Shown here piece by piece: positions 8,201-15,533 of a stretch of 23,004 bases of DNA. Each line of letters opens with the position of its first letter. Position 1 is the stretch's first letter. Where the stretch lies: contig CBFDCR010000078.1 of assembly GCA_965603365.1 (NCBI GenBank), positions 1 through 23,004 of the forward strand, written 5' to 3'. A program made the position numbers and the translations under genes. The DNA comes from JAHELQ01 sp965603365. GTDB lineage: Bacteria > Acidobacteriota > Aminicenantia > UBA2199. The notes beneath the pieces are model-generated. The model was not told the origin of the DNA, ran no database searches, and worked only from the letters and a program-made list of their open reading frames with translations.

Positions 8201-9606
8201 TAGGCCAGATCCATGTCACTGCCCCCCAGGTAGGTGGAAAACACCAGACTGCTGCCTGATGGGGACAGTTTTGCCACAATAGCATCTCCCTCGGTCTGGG
8301 TGGTCTGGAGGGCATTGGCCAATGGAAAATTGTTGCTGCAACTGTCTCCCGCCACATAAATCTCACCACTACTGTTGATCGCAATTCCCCGCAAACTGTC
8401 ATATTCATTACCCCCCAGGTAGGTGGAGTAGAGTAGGGTGGAACCATCGGTTGAGAATCTGGCAATAAAACCGTCGTTATCCCCGCCCGGCGATGCTTGA
8501 TAGGCGTTGACGGTGGGAAAGTCCGAACTGAATGTCTGCCCTGCTGCATAAAGGTTTCCGCTGCTGTCCAGTGCCAGGGCATTGACTACATCGTAACTAC
8601 TCCCACCCAGAAAAGTACTGAAAACCAGGCTGGTACCCTCCGGCGAGAGTTTGCTCACAAAGGCATCGCAGTAACTCCGTTTCGTCGCCTGATAGGCATT
8701 GGCAATGGGAAAATCAGAACTTTCGGTACTTCCAGCCACGTAGACGGCACCGCTGCTGTCCACCGCCAGTGCCTCGATGCGATCCGCTTCCCAGCCCCCC
8801 AGGCAGGAAGAAAAGGCGATCACCCTGGGGTCGATCACCAGTTCATAATCCTTATTGTGTTGGCCGATCTCAAATCCATAGGTGTGTGGGCCTTTTTTAT
8901 CTCTTTTAAATTGAACATCCACGAAGACCTTTTGGCCATTGATCACCTGGTAAGCCACCGGCTTTTGGTGGCGCCATTTTTCGGAGGCGGTGTGCACCAC
9001 CAGATTTCCTTCTCTATCTATAGAGACCTCTTTCACCCCCTGGTATTGGAACCCAATATCCTTACCATTACCGCCGGGTTTCACCAGCCAGTCATACTCG
9101 ATCTGTTTCTCGTTTCCATACACCTTCAGATCGATGCCGGGGTAGAGGTTTGGGTAACATACCGCTGTCGAGGTGGGAATAGCGGTATACCATCGGGATT
9201 TGTCGCTGCCGTTGATATAATTAACCCGGTGGGTGGTGGGCCCTTCGGGCACAACTTCAGGATTCCGGTTGGCATCCAGGAAGACCAACCTGGAGACATC
9301 CCGACTGCCAAATACCAGGCCCTCTCTGGTTAACCACAAGGTATAGCCGGGGGTTCGGGCGCAAAACACCGCTTTCTCATTCATCTGCCCTCTATTAGGA
9401 ATAAAATAGAGGGGAGGATTGTTCGTTTTCGTTGTCCCTACATCTTGAACCTCTGGAATACGGAACTCGTCGGCGCGGGGGAATTTTGCCCTGCTCCACC
9501 CTCTTTGAAAACTTCCGGAGACAAGGAATAATATCACGATGACGGCAATACTTGTACCTATACCCGGAGAATTGCCGGGTAATTTCGAAATGATAGATTT
9601 GTTCAT
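5239..9606 (-). CDS. Giant secreted mosaic protein: SBBP propeller, Ig-like, LRR, FN3
   Basis: 1455 aa. A hydrophobic N-terminal segment (about 19-33) acts as signal or anchor. Next comes a region beginning PPLYFIPNRGQ (about 64-260) typical of the DUF7948 domain that precedes SBBP repeats. About 268-690 has seven SBBP repeats (F/Y-S-T-Y-L-G-G with D-x-x-G-x-x-Y-V-A-G), one seven-bladed propeller. About 714-998 has three Ig-like repeats of the kind SPNGGE...YSTDGG..W..I...YSW.VP. About 1004-1335 has plant-like leucine-rich repeats (LSGxIPxxL) with an N-terminal cap (ALIALYNSTNGDYW). About 1350-1455 is a fibronectin type III domain. No sorting signal is seen at the C-terminus. The start has a strong AAAGGAGGTGA 6 nt upstream. 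It lies 42 nt behind the 441-aa secreted protein, so both are probably co-transcribed. An adhesion or surface role is inferred from the domains; no enzymatic motif is seen. Confidence 0.9.
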   Translation of the reverse strand: MNKSIISKLPGNSPGIGTSIAVIVILFLVSGSFQRGWSRAKFPRADEFRIPEVQDVGTTKTNNPPLYFIPNRGQMNEKAVFCARTPGYTLWLTREGLVFGSRDVSRLVFLDANRNPEVVPEGPTTHRVNYINGSDKSRWYTAIPTSTAVCYPNLYPGIDLKVYGNEKQIEYDWLVKPGGNGKDIGFQYQGVKEVSIDREGNLVVHTASEKWRHQKPVAYQVINGQKVFVDVQFKRDKKGPHTYGFEIGQHNKDYELVIDPRVIAFSSCLGGWEADRIEALAVDSSGAVYVAGSTESSDFPIANAYQATKRSYCDAFVSKLSPEGTSLVFSTFLGGSSYDVVNALALDSSGNLYAAGQTFSSDFPTVNAYQASPGGDNDGFIARFSTDGSTLLYSTYLGGNEYDSLRGIAINSSGEIYVAGDSCSNNFPLANALQTTQTEGDAIVAKLSPSGSSLVFSTYLGGSDMDLAYGLAIDSGGAVYVGGTTRSPDFPTVNAFQSTLAGSGEEHDGFVSKISSNGSSLVYSTYLGGSGFEELFAIAVDGSGAAYVGGFSGSSDYPTTANAYQATRPGDMYDSDAFVTKLSTGGSTLVYSTYLGGPGGWTTVRAIDIDASGSAFITGDTGSPNFPLVEPFQEYLDGWQDTFITQFSADGSQVHFSTYHGGWDYDYGKDIVVDGSGNIYVAGTGDPMVYQGYESPGADMENGFVTKVVSGSTAELTVTAPNGNENWSVGTFQYITWQDDGSVFEVSIDYSTDGGNSWIPIVSNTYNDRYYSWLVPDTPSPNCLVRVQDAYGASSDVSDNVFAITPAGYYIEVYSPNGGEEWAAGNNYGIIWSAGPSIIDVSINYSTDGGSTWIPIAASFPNYGYYSWTIPNSPSSNCLVRVSDLSGMCCDVSNSVFTISPPTFPFITVTSPNGGEACYIGSPYDITWSDSGIVGLISIDYSTNGGYSWNPIAGSIPDTGSYTWTVPATPSNECRVRVRETWGPLSDTSDDEFTISTPMIPLSERNALIALYNSTNGDYWLSRNNWRHPEYPDQFNERGTEPTWSGITCNAEGTHVQEIFLHNNWLNGTLPDLSALTRLERINLSYNQLTANIPPSLNQLTHLTSINFQGNQLTGLIPELGALSQLEELDCSFNQLSGNIPAWLNGLTQLTRIDFQNNQLGGPIPDLSSLIHLNWFNLDNNQVSGEIPTWLNELGSLSHILFSGNQLSGSIPNLSDLSQLDYLALADNQLSGNIPTWLNVMPNLHWLYLSKNQLTGTIPDLSGLTGIMDFSVDHNQLSGSIPAEIGNLTSLYYLRLHGNQLTGSLPTTLANLSHLSNNFGLDITYNGLYTDDPGLRDFLNSRQKGGDWESTQTVAPADVWVDQVTNHSVKIAWTAIAYQGNAGGYRIYYTTTPASGYMLDGTTADKSADDHTVQNLSASTTYYFVVQTFTEPHGDNPNTVTSEYSMEISATTLAE

Positions 9607-9648
9607 TCGGTCACCTCCTTTAACTTGTTCCGCCGCGTTTGTGAGGCT

Positions 9649-10974
9649 TCAGATGAGGCCTACCAGGTAGGCGATCAGGGCATCGATCATGGCGATCAGT
9701 CTGGCCTGGTCATCGGCACAGGTGATCCAGTCGTTTTTACCTTCGCCGTCCACCTTGGGCCGGATGTCGTGGCTCAGTTTGTCGATGGCCGCCTGGTAGT
9801 CGCCGGCGTCGATCAGGGCTTGAACCTCCAGCAGCTTTTCGTGAAGGGCATTTTTGCGCTGGTCGGCATTGTTCTTGAAACAGTCGTCCGGCAGGTTCTG
9901 GATGTAGTCGTCGATGGAGCCGGGCATCTTGAAGGCCGCGAATTCCAGCCCCACCATGTAGGGAAATCCGGTGGAACATACGAAGGAGACCACGGCTGTG
10001 TCGGGATCGATGGTGTAGATATCCCCATTGGCACTGGCCCCATACATGATGCCGTCCGGGCCAAAGGTGATGGCAAAGAAATTGCCGTCTCCTATTAAGT
10101 CGATGGGGGCAACCGCACCCGTATCTCTGTCTATCGTCAACAGGGTGCTCGAGTCCACGCCGTAGAGGATGCCGTCAGGGGAGAGGGCCAGACCGTCGAT
10201 GTCGGTGTGGGTAGCGCCCACCACCGTATAATGAAAATTTTCAGGATCGATTATCGCCAGGCTGTCGCCGTTTGCATCCCAGTTGTTAAGGCCGCTGTCG
10301 GCAGCATAGAGCAGACCGTCGGCAGCAAAGGCGATGCCCTCTATCAGCGTACCGGTGGAACCCTGAATCGTACCGGCGCCGGTAGCGGTATTAATCGTTA
10401 CCAGGTTGTTCCAGCGGGAAACCCCATCCACTGCCCAGAGTGTTCCCCCGGGGCCAAACGACAGGTCCAGCGACCACTGCCGTTGGTCCAGTCCGGCAGC
10501 CGTGGCACCGATTTTCGTGCCGGTTCCGCTGGCCAGATCGATCTCCACCAACTCGGCGATTTTCCAGGCATTGGGGGCAGGGGAACTGGTGGGCCTTAAA
10601 CTCACCGCATACAGTATGCCCGTGCCCAGGATCGTAACCTTGATCTTGTTTCCGGGGGCAACCATCTCATAAGTGCCGGGGGGGACCGGCTGGCCCGCAG
10701 AGTCGGTCTGATCCCAGTAATAATTCATCTGCTGGGGCCAGTTGGAGATCAGGTGCGGCTTGAGACTGGTGACCAGGTCTCCGCCTGCATCAAAGACATT
10801 GCAGTAGGCTAAGATGAAATAGCAGGTGTCCGAATACAAAGTGGCGCTTACGGCCTCTCCATAGGCGTACACCGCCTTGTCCGTGGTCATGGTAACACAT
10901 CCGGCCCAGGCACTGCCGGCCAGGGATGCAGCCAAAAAGGCAATCAACATAAAACGTAATACTAATTTTTTCAT
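9649..10974 (-). CDS. Secreted beta-propeller protein with FIMAH-like C-terminus
   Basis: 441 aa. A clear signal peptide is cut near AWA-G (24/25). Residues 25-115 contain PPGTYEM and look like the FlgD/Ig-type beta domain. About 115-340 are NHL/SMP-like propeller repeats (SPDGILYGVD, GPDGIMYGAS). About 355-441 match the helical FIMAH-type pattern (ALHEKLLEVQALIDAGDY..AIDKLSHDI..K.DG....DWI). A strong AAGGAGGATAG lies 7 nt before the ATG at 10974. It is the first gene of an operon with the 1455-aa mosaic protein. The role is unknown: probably cell-surface or extracellular binding. There are no catalytic residues I recognise. Confidence 0.85.
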   Translation of the reverse strand: MKKLVLRFMLIAFLAASLAGSAWAGCVTMTTDKAVYAYGEAVSATLYSDTCYFILAYCNVFDAGGDLVTSLKPHLISNWPQQMNYYWDQTDSAGQPVPPGTYEMVAPGNKIKVTILGTGILYAVSLRPTSSPAPNAWKIAELVEIDLASGTGTKIGATAAGLDQRQWSLDLSFGPGGTLWAVDGVSRWNNLVTINTATGAGTIQGSTGTLIEGIAFAADGLLYAADSGLNNWDANGDSLAIIDPENFHYTVVGATHTDIDGLALSPDGILYGVDSSTLLTIDRDTGAVAPIDLIGDGNFFAITFGPDGIMYGASANGDIYTIDPDTAVVSFVCSTGFPYMVGLEFAAFKMPGSIDDYIQNLPDDCFKNNADQRKNALHEKLLEVQALIDAGDYQAAIDKLSHDIRPKVDGEGKNDWITCADDQARLIAMIDALIAYLVGLI

Positions 10975-10999
10975 GATTCTATCCTCCTTATCTTTTGGT

Positions 11000-11041
11000 T
11001 AATGTCAAAAGTTTAGGGTTTGATCGATCACTCATCAAACC
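11000..11041 (-). promoter_or_regulatory. Candidate promoter/operator of the secreted-protein operon
   Basis: An inverted repeat GGTTTGAT-N9-ATCAAACC (11017-11024/11034-11041) lies about 43 nt upstream of the ATG at 10974. On the minus strand its first arm contains TTGATG followed after 17 nt by TAAACT, a weak -35/-10 pair. An operator overlapping a promoter is the simplest reading, but the hexamers are poor. Confidence 0.35.
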
Positions 11042-11147
11042 GATATAGATGAAGCAATCCCCATGCCATTGTCTCATTTTTATCCGGAAAGACACTAATA
11101 ACAGTGCTTTCGGGATTTTTCCCTGGATTTGTTTACCCCTCCCCGGC

Positions 11148-11162
11148 GTAACGCATCGTTAC
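11148..11162. repeat. Palindrome GTAACG-N3-CGTTAC, copy 4
   Basis: GTAACG-CAT-CGTTAC, perfect 6-bp arms. Followed by ACAGG-like sequence as in copy 3. Confidence 0.65.
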
Positions 11163-11229
11163 AGGCCGGCGGGCGTCTTTGACCGAATATGGCTTCAAGA
11201 GAGCCAGGGGCAAAGCATCATCCCCGATC

Positions 11230-11244
11230 GTAACGTCCCGTTAC
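11230..11244. repeat. Palindrome GTAACG-N3-CGTTAC, copy 5
   Basis: GTAACG-TCC-CGTTAC, perfect 6-bp arms, centre 82 bp after copy 4. Confidence 0.65.
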
Positions 11245-11697
11245 AACCAGACCGCCTCTCCGTAACATCCCGTTACGGTTGTATAGCCCGGATCGATTTT
11301 TCGTAAAAGTCGGCTTCCGGCCTCAGCCGGTACTTCCGATAGGGGAATATCTTTCCTGATTTTAACCGGCAGGCCAAAATAGCAGCCTATAAATTCGGCA
11401 GTCAATTCCACGATTGTCCGCTGGCTCCGACTGAACGCCCCCAGGGGTTGGATATAGATCACATTACGTTTTCCCCTGGCGTTTAGGGGATTTGCCTTCA
11501 AGTACTGGTGGAAACGTCTCTCCCGGTTCGTGATGATGGGCCAGCCAGTCGTGGGGCCCCGGGGGCCCCAGTTTCCGGTGAATCGGCTTTAATGCCTCTC
11601 TAATCTTTTCCAGGTACTGCAGCCGCACCTTTTCATCCCCCTTCATTCCCCCTGCCGACACCATCACCCCCAACCACCAAAAAAGTAGTTTTGCCAT
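11241..11697 (-). pseudogene. Frameshifted, truncated archaemetzincin
   Basis: The first frame (start 11697, MAKLLFWWLG, GGAGGGTGGAG upstream) encodes KLGPPGPHDWLAHHHEPGET and then runs out of frame. A second frame continues HQYLKANPLNARGKRNVIYI, then QPLGAFS and FIGCYFGLPVKI, which match the N-terminal part of archaemetzincins (DW..HHEP...FxQY....KR.IYIQ.LG......YF.L.VK....P). One extra C near 11511 explains the switch. Homology stops near PAEA (about 11315) and the frame ends at 11241 in palindrome-rich sequence. The zinc-binding HExxHxxGxxH half of the protease is absent on both strands nearby. The N-terminus may encode an export signal. It is a dead gene or remnant; a sequencing error could explain the frameshift but not the missing catalytic half. 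Confidence 0.7.
11262..11276. repeat. Palindrome GTAACG-N3-CGTTAC, copy 6
   Basis: GTAACA-TCC-CGTTAC, one mismatch, same centre TCC as copy 5 and 32 bp after it. It lies inside the non-homologous tail of the archaemetzincin relic, immediately beyond the truncation. Confidence 0.6.
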
Positions 11698-11714
11698 TTT
11701 CGCTCCACCCTCCC

Positions 11715-11743
11715 ATTTTACCACCATACACCCCGGAGCCCAA
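11715..11743 (-). promoter_or_regulatory. Possible promoter of the archaemetzincin relic
   Basis: On the minus strand TTGGGC (11743-11738), 17-nt spacer, TAAAAT (11720-11715), 17 nt before the presumed ATG. The -35 is weak. Confidence 0.3.
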
Positions 11744-11819
11744 AGTACCAATTTACGGGGTAGTGCCAACAGGCAAAATAGACTCTACAATGCTCTATGT
11801 ATCATGTCTTGTCAAAATT

Positions 11820-11836
11820 TTAGTATAGTGTACTAA
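11820..11836. promoter_or_regulatory. Palindrome upstream of groES, possible operator
   Basis: TTAGTA-TAGTG-TACTAA, perfect 6-bp arms with a 5-nt centre, about 30 bp upstream of the groES -35 box. It is not the CIRCE heat-shock operator (TTAGCACTC-N9-GAGTGCTAA), which I do not find here. A second TACTAA follows at about 11845. Confidence 0.35.
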
Positions 11837-11866
11837 GATTTATTTACTAAAAAATTAATAAGGTAG

Positions 11867-11895
11867 TTGAAAAGTGGTTGGAATTGTGGTATAGT
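11867..11895 (+). promoter_or_regulatory. groESL promoter
   Basis: TTGAAA (11867-11872), 17-nt spacer, TATAGT (11890-11895), identical hexamers and spacing to the sensor kinase promoter. It gives a leader of about 65 nt before groES, with a normal Shine-Dalgarno. Confidence 0.65.
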
Positions 11896-11968
11896 ATGGT
11901 GTAAATAAAATCCGATCAATGAGGTGCAAAGAAAAAATTTTAACATAAATATGTTAGGAGGTAAAAAG

Positions 11969-12235
11969 ATGAAGATTCAACCTTTAGATGATCGCATTTT
12001 GGTAGAGCCGATTGAACAGGAAGAGAAAGTCGGCTCCATTTTGGTGCCCGATACGGCCAAGGAAAAACCCATGGTGGGCAACGTCATCGCCGTGGGAACC
12101 GATGAAGAGCTTCAGAAGCTGATCAAGGTGGGCGACCAGGTGCTTTTTGGTAAATATGCCGGTGAAGAAATCAAGGTCGACGGCAGGAAACACCTGATTG
12201 TTTCCCGGGAAAATATCCTGGCCAAAGTCACCTGA
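11969..12235 (+). CDS. groES: Co-chaperonin GroES
   Basis: 88 aa, the heptameric lid that closes the GroEL chamber during ATP-driven protein folding. MKIQPLDDRILVEP, then a mobile loop around EEKVGSILVPDTAKEKPM, then GDQVLFGKYAG and the C-terminal strand are all standard. The start is set at 11969, where AGGAGGT lies 6 nt upstream; an in-frame start at 11924 would add residues not found in the family. groEL begins 36 nt downstream. The mobile loop has G-SILVPDTA, the usual GroEL-contacting hydrophobic triplet. Confidence 0.97.
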   Translation: MKIQPLDDRILVEPIEQEEKVGSILVPDTAKEKPMVGNVIAVGTDEELQKLIKVGDQVLFGKYAGEEIKVDGRKHLIVSRENILAKVT

Positions 12236-12271
12236 TCAGCATAATCCATTTATTATGACCAAGGAGGAAAT

Positions 12272-13891
12272 ATGCCTAAACAAATTATATTAGGAGAAGG
12301 TGCTAGACAGAACATCTTGAAGGGAATCAACCGGTTGGCCGATACGGTGAAGGCCACCTTAGGTCCCCGGGGACGGAATATTGTGCTGGATAAAAAGTTT
12401 GGTTCCCCCACCATCACCAAGGACGGCGTCACCGTGGCCAAGGAGATTGACTTAAAAGACCCCTTTGAAAATATGGGGGCCCAGATGGTCAAGGAAGTGG
12501 CTTCCAGGACCTCGGATGTAGCCGGTGACGGTACCACTACCGCTACTGTGCTGGCCCAGGCCATTTATCGAGAAGGTCTGAAAATGGTAGCCGCCGGTGC
12601 CAATCCCACCCTGATCAAGAAGGGTATCGACACCGGTGTGGAGAAGGTGGTTGACAACTTAAAAGCCCTCACTCAGGATGTGTCCGGTAAGATGATCGCC
12701 CAGGTGGGTGCCATCTCGGCCAACAACGATATGTCCATCGGCCAGATCATTGCCGAGGCCATGGATAAAGTCGGCAAAGACGGTGTCATCACGGTGGAAG
12801 AGGGAAAATCATTAGAGACCGTGCTGGATTTCGTCGAGGGTATGCAGTTTGACCGGGGCTTTCTTTCACCCTATTTCGTTACCGATGCCGACCGCATGGT
12901 GACGGAACTGGAAGACCCCTTCATCTTGCTGCACGAGAAAAAGATCTCCAATTTAAGGGAGATGCTGCCCCTGTTGGAGCAGATTGCCAAGTCCGGCAAA
13001 CCGCTGGTGATTGTCGCCGAAGATATCGAAGGCGAGGCCCTGGCCACCCTGGTTTTCAACAAGATCAGGGGTATTCTCAATGTGGCGGCCGTGAAGGCCC
13101 CGGGATTCGGTGACCGGCGAAAGGCGATGCTGGAGGATATTGCCGTCCTGACCAATGCCCAGGTTGTTTCCGAGGAACTGGGCATGAAGCTGGAGAATGT
13201 CAGGCCGGAACATCTGGGAACCGCCAAGAAGGTGATCGTGGACAAAGACACCACCACCATCGTGGAAGGCGGGGGCAGTGACGATGCCATAAAAGGCAGG
13301 ATCAAGCAGCTCAAGAAGCAGATTGAGGACACCACCTCCGATTACGACCGGGAAAAACTCCAGGAGAGGCTGGCCAAACTTTCCGGCGGTGTAGCGGTCA
13401 TCAAAGTGGGCGCAGCTACTGAAACCGAATTGAAGGAAAAGAAGGCCCGGGTCGAGGATGCCATGCATGCCACCAAGGCCGCGGTGGAGGAAGGCATTGT
13501 TCCCGGCGGCGGCATTGCCCTGCTAAAAAGTATCAAGACACTGGATGACCTGAAGCTGGAAGGGGATATGCAGTACGGGATTAACATCTTGAAGAAAGCC
13601 CTTGAATCGCCGCTCCGTCAGATTGCCGTCAACGCCGGGTTTGAAGGGGCCACCATTGTAGAAAAGGTAAGAAGCTCCAAAGAAAAGCACTACGGTTTTG
13701 ATGCGCTGAATGAAAAGTATACCGACATGATCGAGGTGGGTATCATCGATCCCACCAAGGTGGTCAGGATTGCCCTGCAAAACGCCTCCTCTGTGGCCGG
13801 TTTGCTGCTCACCACCGAAGGTCTGGTGTCGGAGGTTCCCGAAGAGGACAAGCCGTCCGCCCCGCCAATGCCTCAAGGCGGCATGTATTAA
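12272..13891 (+). CDS. groEL: Chaperonin GroEL
   Basis: 539 aa, the double-ring ATP-dependent folding chamber. Visible hallmarks include TVKATLGPRGRNIVLDKKFG, the ATP-binding DGTTTATVLA segment near residues 85-95, KAPGFGDRRKAMLEDIA in the apical domain, and GGGIALL in the equatorial domain. Length is normal. The C-terminus ends in PPMPQGGMY, with only one GGM rather than a long GGM repeat. AAGGAGG lies 7 nt before the ATG. Co-transcribed with groES from the promoter at 11867; no other groEL copy is in the window. Confidence 0.98.
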   Translation: MPKQIILGEGARQNILKGINRLADTVKATLGPRGRNIVLDKKFGSPTITKDGVTVAKEIDLKDPFENMGAQMVKEVASRTSDVAGDGTTTATVLAQAIYREGLKMVAAGANPTLIKKGIDTGVEKVVDNLKALTQDVSGKMIAQVGAISANNDMSIGQIIAEAMDKVGKDGVITVEEGKSLETVLDFVEGMQFDRGFLSPYFVTDADRMVTELEDPFILLHEKKISNLREMLPLLEQIAKSGKPLVIVAEDIEGEALATLVFNKIRGILNVAAVKAPGFGDRRKAMLEDIAVLTNAQVVSEELGMKLENVRPEHLGTAKKVIVDKDTTTIVEGGGSDDAIKGRIKQLKKQIEDTTSDYDREKLQERLAKLSGGVAVIKVGAATETELKEKKARVEDAMHATKAAVEEGIVPGGGIALLKSIKTLDDLKLEGDMQYGINILKKALESPLRQIAVNAGFEGATIVEKVRSSKEKHYGFDALNEKYTDMIEVGIIDPTKVVRIALQNASSVAGLLLTTEGLVSEVPEEDKPSAPPMPQGGMY

Positions 13892-13913
13892 TCCATAAAT
13901 AGATCGGCTATCT

Positions 13914-13966
13914 GTAGGGGTTCAATATGAGAAATCGTATTGAACCCCTGCGGTTTCACATTTTTT
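13914..13966 (+). terminator. groEL terminator
   Basis: Arms AGGGGTTCAATA (13916-13927) and TATTGAACCCCT (13938-13949) pair perfectly. The inner bases extend the stem to a GAAA tetraloop. The T-run (13961-13966) is about 11 nt beyond the stem. The convergent hydrolase gene ends at 13967. Confidence 0.7.
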
Positions 13967-15451
13967 CTACCTTTTTTTGGGGAAGAAGAGAAGTAAGAGG
14001 TAGAGAAGGTAGTACAGCAGACCGCTGAGGAAGATCGCCAGCACGGCATAGGAAAAAGTAAAGGGGGTCCATACCAGTGCGGCTGCAAGGGGTACGGCGA
14101 AGCCGATTAATGACGGTAGAATGGTTAAAAGATAGACCAGGATCGCCAACAGCAGGCTGGCCGCGATAAAACCCAGCGCCTTTTTAAACCCTTTGGCCGA
14201 GAATCTACGTTTCTGCCGGACAATCTTAATGAGGGTAATGACTAGCAGTATCAAGGCCAATAGGATGAGAGGGCTTAAGACCAATACGGCCTTTGTTGCC
14301 ATAGCGTCGTAGCCCAGGTTTGACTCACCCCCGGGCAGCTTCGGCTCCATGCCCCGGAGAATAAAGAAAATCCTCCGGCCAACAGCGGGGGTCAAATCGG
14401 AGATGGCGTTGGCCAGTACCGCTACCCCCAGTTTTTCGGTGTCGAAACCCACAAATGAAGAGAAATTGGGATTGGTACCGCTGTGGTTGATGAAACCAGG
14501 CTGCCGAAAGTTGATCCAGCCGGCCGCATAGATGGAGTCGCTCCTGTCCGGGTCCGGGACATGGGATTTCTGGATCAATGGTTGGCCCATGCCGGTGGCT
14601 TCAATGGTGCCCATCTGGATCTTCAACCAGCGGGCCATATCCTGGGCATCGCTAATCACGTAACCGGCCGGGGTGTTGCCCCGGTATACGGGGGCATCGT
14701 AAGCAGCCGGCTTGCCGAAACAGAGCTTGTAGCCGGTGGCCAGGCCGGCGGCCTCTGCCGCCTTTTTGCCCACATAGGTGTGGTCGAGCTGCAGGGGGAT
14801 CAGGATGTTCTGTTTGATATAGGCTTCGTAAGATTCCCCCGATACGTTCTGGATAACAAGGCCCAGTACATCGTAGTTGATGGTGGCATAGATGAACCGC
14901 TCTCCAGGGGCATGGGCCAGCTCAATGCCAACCAGGGTGCGAACCGTCTCCTCCAGGGCATTATCGCCGCTGGCAACGGGGATATTGCCGATGGTTTCGC
15001 TGGGCACACCGCTGGTCTGGTATAGAAAGTGGGCGATGGTGACAGGAACTTCCGATCCCCTGTACTTCATTTTCAACCAGGGGATATATTTGTCCACCGG
15101 GTCGCTCAGATTGAGCAATCCCTTGTCCTCCAACTGCAGGATGGCTAAGCCGGTAAAGGCCTTACTGCAGGAACCCAACTCAAACAGGGTGTTGGGGGTG
15201 ATCGGTTCCCGCTTGTCGAGGTCGGCAAAACCAAAGCCCTTGAAGTAAACGGTCTGGTCGCCCTTTACGATAACCACTGCCAGGCCGGGAATCTTTCCCG
15301 CAGCCATCTGCTGCTGGACAAAGGTCTCGATCTTGTCGAGTGCCGCCTGGTCTGCCGCCTGGGAAAAGGCCCAGAATGGCAGTAACAGGCATAACATGAG
15401 TATTACTGCTGCCGGGGATATCCTGGTTTTACCAGATGTTGTTGCCGTCAT
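13967..15451 (-). CDS. Serine hydrolase, beta-lactamase/PBP4* family, membrane-anchored
   Basis: 494 aa. A signal peptide or anchor (about 14-32) precedes the class C beta-lactamase-like domain (about 36-365). The nucleophile motif SxxK is S94-C-S-K97 and the third motif is H323-S-G. The second motif, usually YxN, reads Y188-A-T: the Tyr is kept but the Asn is replaced by Thr. About 387-490 form four predicted membrane helices, ending in PKKR. Such proteins act outside the membrane as D-amino-acid peptidases, esterases or peptidoglycan hydrolases; the substrate is not predictable and resistance to beta-lactams should not be assumed. AAGGAGG lies 6 nt before the ATG. Divergent from the PLD-like gene. 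Confidence 0.88.
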   Translation of the reverse strand: MTATTSGKTRISPAAVILMLCLLLPFWAFSQAADQAALDKIETFVQQQMAAGKIPGLAVVIVKGDQTVYFKGFGFADLDKREPITPNTLFELGSCSKAFTGLAILQLEDKGLLNLSDPVDKYIPWLKMKYRGSEVPVTIAHFLYQTSGVPSETIGNIPVASGDNALEETVRTLVGIELAHAPGERFIYATINYDVLGLVIQNVSGESYEAYIKQNILIPLQLDHTYVGKKAAEAAGLATGYKLCFGKPAAYDAPVYRGNTPAGYVISDAQDMARWLKIQMGTIEATGMGQPLIQKSHVPDPDRSDSIYAAGWINFRQPGFINHSGTNPNFSSFVGFDTEKLGVAVLANAISDLTPAVGRRIFFILRGMEPKLPGGESNLGYDAMATKAVLVLSPLILLALILLVITLIKIVRQKRRFSAKGFKKALGFIAASLLLAILVYLLTILPSLIGFAVPLAAALVWTPFTFSYAVLAIFLSGLLYYLLYLLLLFFPKKR

Positions 15452-15475
15452 GATTGCCTCCTTCTCAAGATTCAG

Positions 15476-15505
15476 ATTATCTCACAAAACGGTGTGGATT
15501 TGCAA
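15476..15505 (-). promoter_or_regulatory. Promoter of the serine hydrolase gene
   Basis: On the minus strand TTGCAA (15505-15500), an 18-nt spacer and GATAAT (15481-15476), about 25 nt before the ATG with a Shine-Dalgarno in between. The -35 hexamer is the same as that of the radical SAM gene. Confidence 0.5.
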
Positions 15506-15533
15506 CTGTATATTCGGAATCTGGCATGGGACT

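Noticed and set aside
8497..9333. 278-aa plus-strand frame opposite the giant secreted protein
   Set aside because: It is long, but lies antisense to the DUF7948/SBBP part of an obviously real gene, and low stop-codon density there explains it.
11049..11306. 85-aa plus-strand frame across the palindromes
   Set aside because: No ribosome binding site, no homology, and it runs through three palindrome copies and the tail of the archaemetzincin relic.
11924..11968. Upstream extension of groES
   Set aside because: The additional 15 residues are not part of GroES, and the Shine-Dalgarno at 11956-11962 points to the ATG at 11969.
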